Of a stretch of 64,000 nucleotides of DNA, positions 1-10,100 are shown piece by piece. The notes under the pieces were generated by a model that was not told the origin of the DNA, made no database searches, and saw only the letters and a list, made by a program, of their open reading frames with translations. A program made the translations under genes and the position numbers. Numbering within the stretch: the first letter of the stretch is position 1; each line of letters opens with the position of its first letter. The stretch covers positions 1 to 64,000 of the forward strand of contig CAYMOX010000008.1 of the NCBI GenBank assembly GCA_964392245.1. The letters are read 5' to 3'. The DNA comes from JAAUUJ01 sp964392245. Its GTDB lineage: Bacteria; Cyanobacteriota; Cyanobacteriia; Thermostichales; Thermostichaceae.

Positions 1-3000
1 GAGGCCTTTTATCAACGGTGTCTTGAGAAAAACATTGAGTATGGATCTTACTTTCAGGCGATACGCCAGTTGTGGAGAACTGATAGCTCTGCATTAGGTC
101 AGGTGCAATTAGATCCAGCCCTCCTTATTGGGGCAGAGGATTATCTGCTGCATCCCGTACTTATCGATGCCTGTTTTCAGGTTGCCTTTGCTGCCCTGCC
201 AGAAAAGCTCAAAACAGAAACGTATCTACCTCTCAGCATAGACCAGATCCATGTCAACCAACCTATCGGTGCCAGTGTTTGGAGTCACGCTCAGCTTCGT
301 CCAGTAACAGGCAATCATCCAGAGAGTTTGACAGCTGATATCGACATCATAGATCCGCAGGGGAAAGTGTTGATTCAGATCAAGGGACTAACTCTAATAA
401 AGGCCAGCCCCGATTCTTTACAGCCAAAGGCAGAGAAGATTTGGCAGGATTGGTTGTATCAGGTGTCCTGGAGAAAACAAGTTCGGCAGGGAACGATCTT
501 GTCTCCGGATTTTATTCCTAGCCCAGCTCAGATCTGTCAGCCACTTTTCTTTGAAATTCAGTCTTGGAGCAACACACAATCAACACTCCTGCAAGAATTA
601 GAGCAATTAAGTTTGTCTTATGTAATGAGTGCTCTCCAGAAATTAGGATGGAATCTACAAGTCTCTCAACAGTTTTCTGTGGAGCAGATTCAATCTCAAC
701 TGGGAATCATTAGCCGACATCATCCTCTGTGTGGGCGTTTGGTGGACATGCTAGGCGAAGCTGGGATCCTGCAACCAATAGAAAGCAATACCTGGCAAGT
801 CAGCGCCTCACTCTCAGTCAACGATCCGCAGTCTGATTGGGAAAGGCTTTCTCAGGAGTATCCAGAGGCAGAAGCAGAATTAACCCTGTTAGGACGATGT
901 GGTTCTCGGCTGGCGGAGGTTTTACGGGGAGACTGTGATCCGGTGCAGCTTCTTTTCCCAGAAGCAGATGTGACCACAGCAGCTCGCTTGTACCAGGATT
1001 CGCCGACGATGCAGATGATGAATGGGCTGGTGCAGAAGGTGGTGAGCAAAGCCCTGGAAGCTGCGCCCTGGGGTAGACCCCTGCGGATTCTGGAAATTGG
1101 AGGTGGAACAGGCGGAACCACAGCCTATGTCCTGCCCCATTTAGTGGACTATCAGACAGAGTATCTCTTCACCGATATTGGTTCTCTGTTTATGGGTAAA
1201 GCCCAAGAGAAGTTTAAAGACTATTCCTTTATGTCCTATCAGACCCTCAATATTGAGCAGGATCCCCAATCTCAAGGGTTTCAGCTACATGCCTATGACA
1301 TTGTGATTGCAGCCAATGTGATTCATGCCACACAAGATTTACGGATAAGCTTGCAGCACATTCACCAACTCTTAGCACCAGGTGGAGAAATGATCCTGTT
1401 GGAAGGGACGGAGCGGCGGTGCTGGATTGATCTGATTTTTGGTCTGCAGGAGGGCTGGTGGCGGTTTGCAAATCATGATCCGTTGCGAGCAGATTATCCC
1501 CTATTGAGACCCAACCAGTGGAAAGAGGTACTGTCTGAGCAGGGGTTTACAGGGGTTGAGACTCTAGACCTCCCTGAGAAAACGTTGTTTCCGCAATCGG
1601 TTGTTGTAGCTCAGACGCAAAAACAACAGAAAGGAGAAATCGATCCTCAAACCGGACAGTGGATCATTTTTGCCGATACTCAGACATTAGGGTCAGAATT
1701 AGCTAACCGACTCCTATCCATCGGTGAGAGATGTACTCTTGTCAGGTATGGGGATACGTTTAAGTCTGTGGGTGAGAATCAGTTTGAGATTGATCCTAGT
1801 TGCCAGGAGAATTATCTGCAGATCCTTCAGAGTGACCCAAAGATTAAAGGAGTGATTCACTGCTGGAGTTTGGATACACCATCTACCCATGAGTTGACAG
1901 AAACCAGCGATCTGGAATCAACAGAAAAATTACTCTGTGGAAGTGTATTGTTTTTAGTGCAGGCGCTAAATCAAGTGGCAGGGTCAGCTCCGCCTCGCCT
2001 CTGGCTGGTGACCCGTGGTGCCCAACCTGTACCGGAAGGTAAAGATCCTGCTGATGTTCCTGGTGTTGTGCAATCTCCTTTGTTGGGTATGGGCAAAGTC
2101 ATCAATCTGGAGCATCCTGAGTTTCGCTGTGTGTGTATTGATCTGGATCCTCACATCCAGGACGGGCAAGTTGAGACATTGTTTGCAGAGATCTGGGCAG
2201 GAGATACAGAAGAGCAGGTTGCATTCCGACGTGGGGAGAGACAGGTTGCCAGGTTGCAACGCTATCAACTCAAGCAAGATGCAGATCCATCTTCTCTGGA
2301 GATCCCAGAAGGGGAGTCTTATCAATTGCAGATCTCAGAGCGGGGAACCCTGGAGAATCTGTATCTGGAGGCTGTAGAACGNNNNNNNNNNNNNNNNNNN
2401 NNNNNNNNNNNNNNNNNNNNNNNNNNNNNNNNNNNNNNNNNNNNNNNNNNNNNNNNNNNNNNNNNNNNNNNNNNNNNNNNNGCCTATTACACTTTGCATC
2501 ACCTTGCTCATCTCTCAGCAGGGGAGAAGGTCCTCATTCACGCTGCAGCTGGAGGTGTGGGGCAAGCAGCAATCCAGATAGCACAGTTAGCTGGGGCAGA
2601 GATCTTTGCTACTGCCAGTCCAGGTAAGTGGTCTGTTCTCAAATCATTGGGTGTAGAACACATCATGAGTTCTCGTTCCCTTGAGTTTGCTGACCAGATC
2701 ATGGCCATGACATCAGGAAAGGGAGTAGATGTTGTTCTCAATTCTCTGTCAGGTGAGTTTATCCCGAAGTCATTGTCAGTGTTGAGCCAAAAGGGCCGAT
2801 TTGTTGAAATTGGCAAGCGGGATCTGCTCAGTGCTGTCCAGGTTGCTGAAACTCATCCAGAGGTCGCCTACCATCAGGTTGACCTGGTAGAAATAAGCAG
2901 GCAAGATCCAGGATTGATCCAGGCTATGCTGACAACCCTCACAGCCCAGTTTGGCCGAGGTATGTTGAAGCCTTTACCCTCCAAGACATTTCCGTTACAG

Positions 3001-4248
3001 CAGTCCACCGATGCATTCCGCTACATGCAACAGGCCAGGCATATTGGCAAGATTGTGGTAACGCATCCATCTGTAGAACTGACTCGGGGACAGCTTCGAT
3101 CCGATGGTACCTATCTCATCACCGGGGGATTAGGAGCATTAGGGTTGTTGGTCGCAGAGTGGATGACTAAACAGGGGGCCAAGCATATCGCATTGATGTC
3201 GCGGCGAGCTGCTGATAGTACTCAGATCCAGCAAAAATTAGAGCAATTGTCTGCATCAGGGACAGAGATTGTCGTGATCCAAACGGATGTGGCGGATCCT
3301 GAGCAAGTCAAGCAAGCTTTGTCTCAGATCACCTCCACTCTGCCCCCCCTGAGGGGGATCATCCATGCGGCGGGCTTGCTCTCAGATGCAGTGCTCCAGC
3401 AGCAACAGTGGGAAAGCTTTGCCAAGGTTTTTGCCCCAAAGGTGCAGGGGACCTGGAATCTACATACCCTAACCAAGGGTGATCCCCTGGACTTTTTTGT
3501 TCTCTTTTCCTCAACAGCGGCACTACTGGGATCCTCAGGTCAGGCAAATCACTCCGCAGCCAATACCTTTATGGATGGCCTGGCCCATTGGCGACAAGCT
3601 CAGGGCCTACCAGGGTTAAGTATTAACTGGGGGGCTTGGGGACAAATCGGGGCAGCAGTGGAGCAGCAGGTGATTGAGCGATTGGAATCTAAGGGAATTA
3701 AGAGTTTCTCTCCTCCACAGGGTATGGAGGTGTTAGAGGCTTTGCTGCAAAGTCATGCTCCTCAGGTCGGGGTTGTCTCTCTTGATTGGTCAAGGTATCT
3801 CCAAGGCAGAGCAGGGACCACCTACCTGGAGGATTTCACCCAGCTATCCGAATCAGGGAAAACGACTAAACAGGCTCAAGAGAATAGAAGACCATTATCC
3901 GAAGTTCCTCTGGATCAACAGCAGGAGTATCTGGTGGCCTATGTGCGGTCTGCTGTTGCTAAGGTCTTAGGTCTCCGCATCCCTGAGATGATTGAATTGT
4001 CATGTAAACTGATTGATCTGGGGATGGACTCTCTCTCCTCAGTTGAACTCAGAAATCGGATCCGAACCGACCTGAAACTGGATGTATCAATTGACCAGCT
4101 GATGAATAACCCCAGCCTTAGTGAGCTTTTAAAGCTATTAAATAAGAAGTTAGTATTGAGCCAGATTTTTCTGGGTAACAAGGAAAGTCCCACTCAACAT
4201 ACTAAGCTAGAAAACACATCTTCGAAAAGGAAACAGGCGATTATATGA
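1..4248 (+). CDS. Modular polyketide synthase, 5'-truncated: DH-cMT-ER-KR-ACP
   Basis: The frame is open from base 1, so the true start and the KS-AT part lie upstream. Visible domains: the C-terminal half of a dehydratase (1-410, catalytic-Asp motif HPVLIDACFQ); a C-methyltransferase (about 860-1560, SAM motif LEIGGGTGG); a structural KR half (1640-2270); an enoylreductase (2320-3070) interrupted by the gap at 2382-2481, with NADPH motif HAAAGGVGQAA; a catalytic KR (3100-3790, ITGGLGALG); and an ACP with LGMDSL (phosphopantetheine Ser at 4030-4032). By family knowledge such a module adds an alpha-methylated, fully reduced unit. However, the usual KR catalytic Tyr is His here (CAC at 3550-3552, context GQANHSAAN). 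The C-terminal tail is basic (SSKRKQAII). The stop overlaps the next start by ATGA. Confidence 0.95.
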   Translation, partial: EAFYQRCLEKNIEYGSYFQAIRQLWRTDSSALGQVQLDPALLIGAEDYLLHPVLIDACFQVAFAALPEKLKTETYLPLSIDQIHVNQPIGASVWSHAQLRPVTGNHPESLTADIDIIDPQGKVLIQIKGLTLIKASPDSLQPKAEKIWQDWLYQVSWRKQVRQGTILSPDFIPSPAQICQPLFFEIQSWSNTQSTLLQELEQLSLSYVMSALQKLGWNLQVSQQFSVEQIQSQLGIISRHHPLCGRLVDMLGEAGILQPIESNTWQVSASLSVNDPQSDWERLSQEYPEAEAELTLLGRCGSRLAEVLRGDCDPVQLLFPEADVTTAARLYQDSPTMQMMNGLVQKVVSKALEAAPWGRPLRILEIGGGTGGTTAYVLPHLVDYQTEYLFTDIGSLFMGKAQEKFKDYSFMSYQTLNIEQDPQSQGFQLHAYDIVIAANVIHATQDLRISLQHIHQLLAPGGEMILLEGTERRCWIDLIFGLQEGWWRFANHDPLRADYPLLRPNQWKEVLSEQGFTGVETLDLPEKTLFPQSVVVAQTQKQQKGEIDPQTGQWIIFADTQTLGSELANRLLSIGERCTLVRYGDTFKSVGENQFEIDPSCQENYLQILQSDPKIKGVIHCWSLDTPSTHELTETSDLESTEKLLCGSVLFLVQALNQVAGSAPPRLWLVTRGAQPVPEGKDPADVPGVVQSPLLGMGKVINLEHPEFRCVCIDLDPHIQDGQVETLFAEIWAGDTEEQVAFRRGERQVARLQRYQLKQDADPSSLEIPEGESYQLQISERGTLENLYLEAVEXXXXXXXXXXXXXXXXXXXXXXXXXXXXXXXXXXAYYTLHHLAHLSAGEKVLIHAAAGGVGQAAIQIAQLAGAEIFATASPGKWSVLKSLGVEHIMSSRSLEFADQIMAMTSGKGVDVVLNSLSGEFIPKSLSVLSQKGRFVEIGKRDLLSAVQVAETHPEVAYHQVDLVEISRQDPGLIQAMLTTLTAQFGRGMLKPLPSKTFPLQQSTDAFRYMQQARHIGKIVVTHPSVELTRGQLRSDGTYLITGGLGALGLLVAEWMTKQGAKHIALMSRRAADSTQIQQKLEQLSASGTEIVVIQTDVADPEQVKQALSQITSTLPPLRGIIHAAGLLSDAVLQQQQWESFAKVFAPKVQGTWNLHTLTKGDPLDFFVLFSSTAALLGSSGQANHSAANTFMDGLAHWRQAQGLPGLSINWGAWGQIGAAVEQQVIERLESKGIKSFSPPQGMEVLEALLQSHAPQVGVVSLDWSRYLQGRAGTTYLEDFTQLSESGKTTKQAQENRRPLSEVPLDQQQEYLVAYVRSAVAKVLGLRIPEMIELSCKLIDLGMDSLSSVELRNRIRTDLKLDVSIDQLMNNPSLSELLKLLNKKLVLSQIFLGNKESPTQHTKLENTSSKRKQAII
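2382..2481. other. Assembly gap (100 N) inside the enoylreductase domain
   Basis: Exactly 100 N, a common scaffold placeholder. The flanking sequences stay in frame only because 100 happens to fit here. The homologous ER of the last PKS gene (about 32570-32900) has about 105 residues between the matching flanks, whereas the gap allows about 34. If the ER is intact, about 315 bases are missing. Confidence 0.97.
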
Positions 4249-7034
4249 CAATTGAGGAACTACTTACAGAGCTATCTCGTCTAGACATCAAAATTTTTAT
4301 TAACAATGAAGATCAGATAAAAGTTGATGGGCCTGAAGATGTGCTCACAGATGATCTTATCGAGCAAATAAGACAGCACAAGTCGGAATTACTGAATCAG
4401 CTCAAAGCTGAAAGACAAGATGGTAGTAGTTTTACTAGAGAGATCCAAGCAGCTTCACGTGAAGCTAATATACCGCTATCTCTGAGTCAAGAAAGGCTTT
4501 GGAATCTGATAAAATCAGGATTAGATAGTACAGTTTATAATGTATGTCTTGCTTTTCAACTCAAGGGTGTTCTTGATCAAGATCTTCTAGACAAAAGCTT
4601 GATGGAAATCATCCGACGGCATGAAATACTTAGAACCAGTTTCCAGGAAAGTGAGTTTGGCTGTGCTGAAATCCAGGGATCTGAAGAGGATAGATCTCAG
4701 CCTGAGAAAACATACAAACTCCCAGTGCAGATGATCTCAAATGATATTAAGAGCCCACTGTCCGTTGTTGATCTTAGTAAGTCTTCCATTGACGATCGAA
4801 AATCTCAAGCAATAGCTCTAATTATTGAATACGCAAAGAAAGAATTTAATTTGTCCGAGGGATCTTTGCTGAGATTTAAATTAATCCGTTTAGGCCCGGA
4901 GCATTATATGCTTGGCTTGTGCGTGCATCATCTCGTCGCTGACTATTGGTCAATTAATCTTATATTTCGGGAGCTAACATATCTGTATTCAGCTTTTCTT
5001 AAAGGTGAACATCTATCCCTACCTGAGCTCCAAATTCAATATGCTGACTACAGCATATGGCAGAGACAGGCCATTAAGGAACAGACTCTTGACTCTCTGT
5101 TAGATTATTGGAAAAATCTGTTTAAAGGAGAAGTTCAAACTCTAAAATTGCCCGTTAACTATACTAACACTTTAGATCAGGGTTATCAGGGCACTCAGAA
5201 AGAGTTTACTCTGAGTCAGAGTCTTACGCAAGAATTAAAGAAACTAAGTCAGCAGCAAGGTGTCACTTTATATGTAACTTTACTTTCCGCCTTGGGAATT
5301 GTTTTTCATTGCTATTCTAATCAGGAAGACATTATCATTAGTTCTCCCTTTTCTGGACGTAGCCAGCCTGAATTGGAGAATCTGATAGGTTACTTTAATA
5401 ATGTATTGCCTCTGCGGATAGATTTCTCAGGTAATCTAAGGTTTAGAGATTTATTGTTAAGAATAAAGGATGTTGTTGTCTCTGCAACTAAATATCAGGA
5501 TCTACCGCTGCAGAAACTTATGGAATTCCCTAATTTGAAGAGGATTAACTTAACGCGCGCTGTTTTTGCTCTGCAGTCCACACTTGATAAGCCGTTAAAT
5601 AACCTAGAAGGTTTTACTGTATCAAGGTTGAATATTCATAATGGCAAATCCAATTTTGATCTGTACCTACAGATGTGGGAAGAAAATGATCAACTTGTAG
5701 GCTCACTTGAATATAGAACAAGTTTATTTCAGGCTGAGGCTATTGATTGTATGATTCAGGACTATCTGAAGGTTTTGGATCAACTTGTTGCTCAGCAAGA
5801 TACATCGCTCCAGGAACTAAAATCGCAACTAGATCTTCCCGTCCTTAATGAGCCCGAGGAGGAGTCGTTAGATCGTAACTATGCAGCGCCACGTGACGAG
5901 ACTGAGCAACAACTGGTTAACATCTGGGAAGAGATTCTAGGGTTAACAAGAGTTGGAATCCATGACAGCTTACTTACACTAGGAGGAAACTCATTTCTTG
6001 CTATCTTAATAACAGAGACAATCAATAAGAACTTTGAAAAAACTATTTCTGTTCCTGATTTATACCGACTAGGAACAATTGAAAAGATTGCACGATTTAT
6101 TCATTCTGGTGACATTGAGGGTATTCAGCTCCCATCAATTATCCCTTTACAAAAGGAAGGATCAGCTCCACCTCTGTTTATGGTTACCCCCGTTTTCTAT
6201 GCTGGACTTGTCTATTCCAGGCTTCCATATTTTACGGGAAAAAATTATCCTATTTTTGTCCTTAAATTTGCTAAGGATACATCTGATTATAGTCCTGAAA
6301 ACTATAAGACTATAGAAGAAAGAGCTGAAGAATGTGTCAATGAGATCTGCCAGCTACAGAGGCAAGGCCCCTATAATATAGGGGGATACTGTCTTGGTTC
6401 ATTTCTTGCCTTTGAGATTGCTCAAAGATTAATTGCGAAAGGGGAAAAGGTTGATAATCTTTTCATCTTCGATACAGAAGCAAAAATCCAGCCTCTCCTT
6501 TCCAAGAAGGGTTTCTGGAGAAGTCTGTTTGTCCTTACACTTGGTAACCTAAGAGTAAATTTACTATATCTAACTAACTCTTTTCGGCTTTTGATGCAGA
6601 GGAATGTGAACAGTAACGATCCCCTCTCGCCGCATCTACTTGGCACTGATCTAATCAATTACCATCCAAGGCCACCAGCTGGTAAAGGACTACTATATTC
6701 TCTATGGGCAAAGGCTAAGGCACAAGGCCTGCTGAATCGTTGGTATAGAGAAGACTTTGTTAACCCTCGAAAACTAGCATCTCAATACCAGGCTTGGGCA
6801 CTAGTAGATTTTGCCTCCCGTAAACGTAAAAGATACCCCGGAAGAATAACGCTTTTCTTAGCTAAACATGAGTTAGGGTTTAAGAATCTTCTTGTCGCAT
6901 CAGGGGGATGGGATCTAGCTTGCTCAGGTGGTGTAGATGTTCATGTTGTAGAAGCAGATCACTACAACCTATTTTTTAGAGACAAATCCTTAATTCAGAT
7001 CTCGAAAGTAATCAGTGACAAATTGAATTCTTAA
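4245..7034 (+). CDS. NRPS termination protein without adenylation domain: TubC dock-C-PCP-TE
   Basis: 929 residues. Residues 1-55 resemble a TubC-type N-terminal docking domain (starts MTIEELLTELSRLDIKIF). Residues 65-515 are a condensation domain with HHLVADYWS (HHxxxD kept, usual Gly replaced by Tyr). Residues 545-625 are a peptidyl carrier with LGGNSFLA. Residues 640-929 are a thioesterase. There is no adenylation domain between C and PCP: no YTSGSTG, GPTE or GKxxRR motif is seen, and the C-to-PCP distance is only a linker. The PCP must therefore be loaded in trans, or C and PCP act only in chain transfer. The TE nucleophile motif is GGYCLGS, with Cys (codon 6390-6392) where Ser is usual; the catalytic His lies in ADHYNLF. 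The start overlaps the previous stop (ATGA), implying translational coupling. Base composition looks more AT-rich than genes 3-5. Confidence 0.92.
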   Translation: MTIEELLTELSRLDIKIFINNEDQIKVDGPEDVLTDDLIEQIRQHKSELLNQLKAERQDGSSFTREIQAASREANIPLSLSQERLWNLIKSGLDSTVYNVCLAFQLKGVLDQDLLDKSLMEIIRRHEILRTSFQESEFGCAEIQGSEEDRSQPEKTYKLPVQMISNDIKSPLSVVDLSKSSIDDRKSQAIALIIEYAKKEFNLSEGSLLRFKLIRLGPEHYMLGLCVHHLVADYWSINLIFRELTYLYSAFLKGEHLSLPELQIQYADYSIWQRQAIKEQTLDSLLDYWKNLFKGEVQTLKLPVNYTNTLDQGYQGTQKEFTLSQSLTQELKKLSQQQGVTLYVTLLSALGIVFHCYSNQEDIIISSPFSGRSQPELENLIGYFNNVLPLRIDFSGNLRFRDLLLRIKDVVVSATKYQDLPLQKLMEFPNLKRINLTRAVFALQSTLDKPLNNLEGFTVSRLNIHNGKSNFDLYLQMWEENDQLVGSLEYRTSLFQAEAIDCMIQDYLKVLDQLVAQQDTSLQELKSQLDLPVLNEPEEESLDRNYAAPRDETEQQLVNIWEEILGLTRVGIHDSLLTLGGNSFLAILITETINKNFEKTISVPDLYRLGTIEKIARFIHSGDIEGIQLPSIIPLQKEGSAPPLFMVTPVFYAGLVYSRLPYFTGKNYPIFVLKFAKDTSDYSPENYKTIEERAEECVNEICQLQRQGPYNIGGYCLGSFLAFEIAQRLIAKGEKVDNLFIFDTEAKIQPLLSKKGFWRSLFVLTLGNLRVNLLYLTNSFRLLMQRNVNSNDPLSPHLLGTDLINYHPRPPAGKGLLYSLWAKAKAQGLLNRWYREDFVNPRKLASQYQAWALVDFASRKRKRYPGRITLFLAKHELGFKNLLVASGGWDLACSGGVDVHVVEADHYNLFFRDKSLIQISKVISDKLNS

Positions 7035-7134
7035 CTAAATCAAACCATTGTACACACCCACGGTGATCAACTTCCATTGATGCCTTTCTGTAAAGCGAAA
7101 GACGAGTACTGCAAGATTTGTTGAGGTCAGATGA

Positions 7135-10100
7135 ATGACAAACAAAGAAGATAAACAGGTGGGACAGGCTGCAGTGACCCGGCAAGCAATGCTGCAAGCC
7201 CTGAAAGAGGCGCGTACTCGATTAGAAGCTTTTGAGCAGGCTAAAACAGAACCCATTGCTGTAATTGGCTTGGGATGCCGTTTTCCAGGAGGGGCCAATG
7301 ACCCAGATCAGTTCTGGTCTATTCTGCAAGAGGGGGTGGATGCCGTTATTGAGGTTCCCTCAGATCGCTGGAACATTGACGATTATTATGACCCCGATCC
7401 AGAAATACCAGGCAAAATGTACACCCGCTATGGGGGCTTTCTCCGGGAGCCCATTGACCAGTTTGATCCTGAGTTTTTTGGCATCTCCCCCCGAGAGGCG
7501 ATGCGGATGGATCCGCAGCAACGGCTACTGCTGGAAGTCAGCTGGGAAGCCTTAGAGCATGCTGGGCAGGCCGCGGAACAACTCCGCCATAGTCGGACTG
7601 GTGTGTTTATGGGTCTATGCTGGGATGACTACGCGGAACGAACTCGACTGCCTGGCAATGAAGACACTCTAGACCAATACGCTACCTTTGGTACTCTGCG
7701 CAGTGTGGCGGTGGGTCGGATCAGCTATGTGCTTGGGTTGCAGGGACCTAATATTCAAATTGACACGGCTTGCTCCAGCTCTCTGGTCAGCGTGCATCTG
7801 GCCTGCCAAAGCCTGCGGTCAAAGGAGAGTGATATGGCCTTGGCGGGTGGAGTTAATCTACTGATCTCCCCGCTCACAACTTTAGCGCGGTGTAAATCGA
7901 AGGCCCTCTCTCGGGATGGTCGCTGTAAGACATTTGATGCAGCAGCGGATGGATATGGTCAGGGGGAAGGATGTGGAGTTGTGGTGCTCAAGCGACTGTC
8001 TGATGCAGTAGCGAACAAAGATCCGATTCTTGCGCTGATCAGAGGGTCAGCCATTAACCATGATGGACCTAGTAGTGGATTGACAGTCCCCAATGAACAA
8101 GCCCAGGAGGAGCTGATCCGGCAAGCGTTGAAAAATGCCAGAGTCAAGCCTGAGCAGATTCAATATGTGGAGGCGCACGGGACTGGGACAGCGATAGGAG
8201 ATCCTGTAGAAGTGGGAGCTTTAGATGCAGTTTTCGGAAGTACCCATACTCAAGAGATGCCCCTACTGATTGGCTCAGTGAAAACTAATCTGGGTCATCT
8301 TGAGGGAGCAGCGGGGATCGCCTGTTTTATCAAACTGGTGCTGGCACTTCAGCGGGAAGAGATCCCACCCCACCTACATTTTCATACCCCTAATCCGCTG
8401 ATCAACTGGGAGCATCTGGCCATTCGAGTTGTCGAACAGAGAACACCTTGGTTGCGTGGTCAGAAACCCCGACTGGGAGGAGTCAGTTCCTTTGGCATGA
8501 GTGGAACAAACGCCCATGTGATCCTGGAAGAGGCTCCTCCGCCAGGGCTAGTAGCATCCCCAAAGCCCGATAGACCCCTGCACATGTTTGCAATCTCAGC
8601 CCGATCTGCTATGGCACTGAGGCAGTTGGTAGAACGCTACAGAAATGCTCCCGGGCTAGTATCTCTGAATCTGGCGGATCTGTGTTTTTCAGTCAATACG
8701 GGACGGAACCACTTTTCTCATCGTCTAGCTCTGGTGGCTGGCACCATGCCAGAACTTCTGCATAAGCTTACGGAGGTGATTCAATCAACCGCATCGATTG
8801 TCTCAACCCAAGGAGAACATCCCCCCCAAGTTACCTTTCTTTTTACAGGACAAGGATCGCAGTATGCAGGAATGGGGCAGGAACTTTATGGTACACAACC
8901 TGTCTTTAGGGAAGCTCTAGATTGGTGTGCGCAGATTCTGGATCAATATCTGGATCGTCCGCTGTTAGAGATTCTCCAAGCCAGAGAGAGTGACTCTCTT
9001 CTTAATCAGACGCTATATACCCAACCAGCTCTCTTTGCTCTGGAATATAGTCTGGCTCACCTGTGGATGAGCTGGGGGATCCATCCTGCTGTCCTCATGG
9101 GGCACAGTTTGGGGGAATATGTGGCCGCTTGTATTGCCGGAGTCTTCAGTCTTGAAGATGGATTGAAACTAATTGCTCACCGAGCTCGCCTGATGCAATT
9201 CCTGCCGTCGGATGGAGCTATGGCTGCCGTTTGGTCAGATCCAGAAGCCGTGCAGTCGGTAATGGCGAACTTTCCCGATCAATTATCAATCGCAGCCTGC
9301 AATGGTCCAGAGAATGTGGTGATCTCAGGAGAACGACAGGCAGTGGCAAAGGTGAGCAGGGAATTAGAGTCTCGTGGCCTCAAAGTAACGCCCTTATCAG
9401 TTTCCCAAGCGTTTCACTCTCCGTTAATGGAGCCAATCCTGCCAGAATTCAGAGCCATTGCTGAACAGATCCAATATTCAAACGCACAAATCCCGATCAT
9501 TTCTAATCTCACAGGCAAGCGGGCAGGAGAAGAGATCAGCACAGCAGAGTATTGGATTAAACATATTCTTCAACCCGTTCAGTTTGCCCGAGGGGTGAGA
9601 TCTCTGGAAGAGGAGGGGGTCGAGATCTATGTGGAAGTGGGACCCAAGCCCGTGCTGTTAGGGATGGCAAGAGCCTGTGCTCCCGATCCAGAACCGCTAT
9701 TCCTCCCCAGTTTGCGGGCGGGGCAGAGAGATTGGGAAATTATGCTGGAGAGTCTGGCCCAGTTATATGTGCGTGGGCTCACGATTAACTGGCAAGGGTT
9801 TGATCAGGGGTATGGACGTTGCAAGATTAGCGGTCTGCCCACGTATCCCTTTCAGCGAGAGCGTTATTGGCTGGAATTGCCTGCTACTAGTAAACCCCAT
9901 CATCGGAGCACCTCGACTGTTACAGACTGTTTCTATGAGATCCAGTGGCAACCAAAGCCACACCACACGGTAGACTCTTCTGCCCAATCTGGCCAGTGGA
10001 TCCTGATGGGCGCTCAAGCAACCCTCCTCGGAAGAGCTCTTGAGCAATGGGGGAAACAGATTTATCGTGTACTACCAGATGAGCCTCACCCACGGTTGCA

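Noticed and set aside
70..72. TTG as start of the first PKS gene
   Set aside because: The frame is open without a stop from base 1 and codes for dehydratase sequence, so the gene begins before the window.
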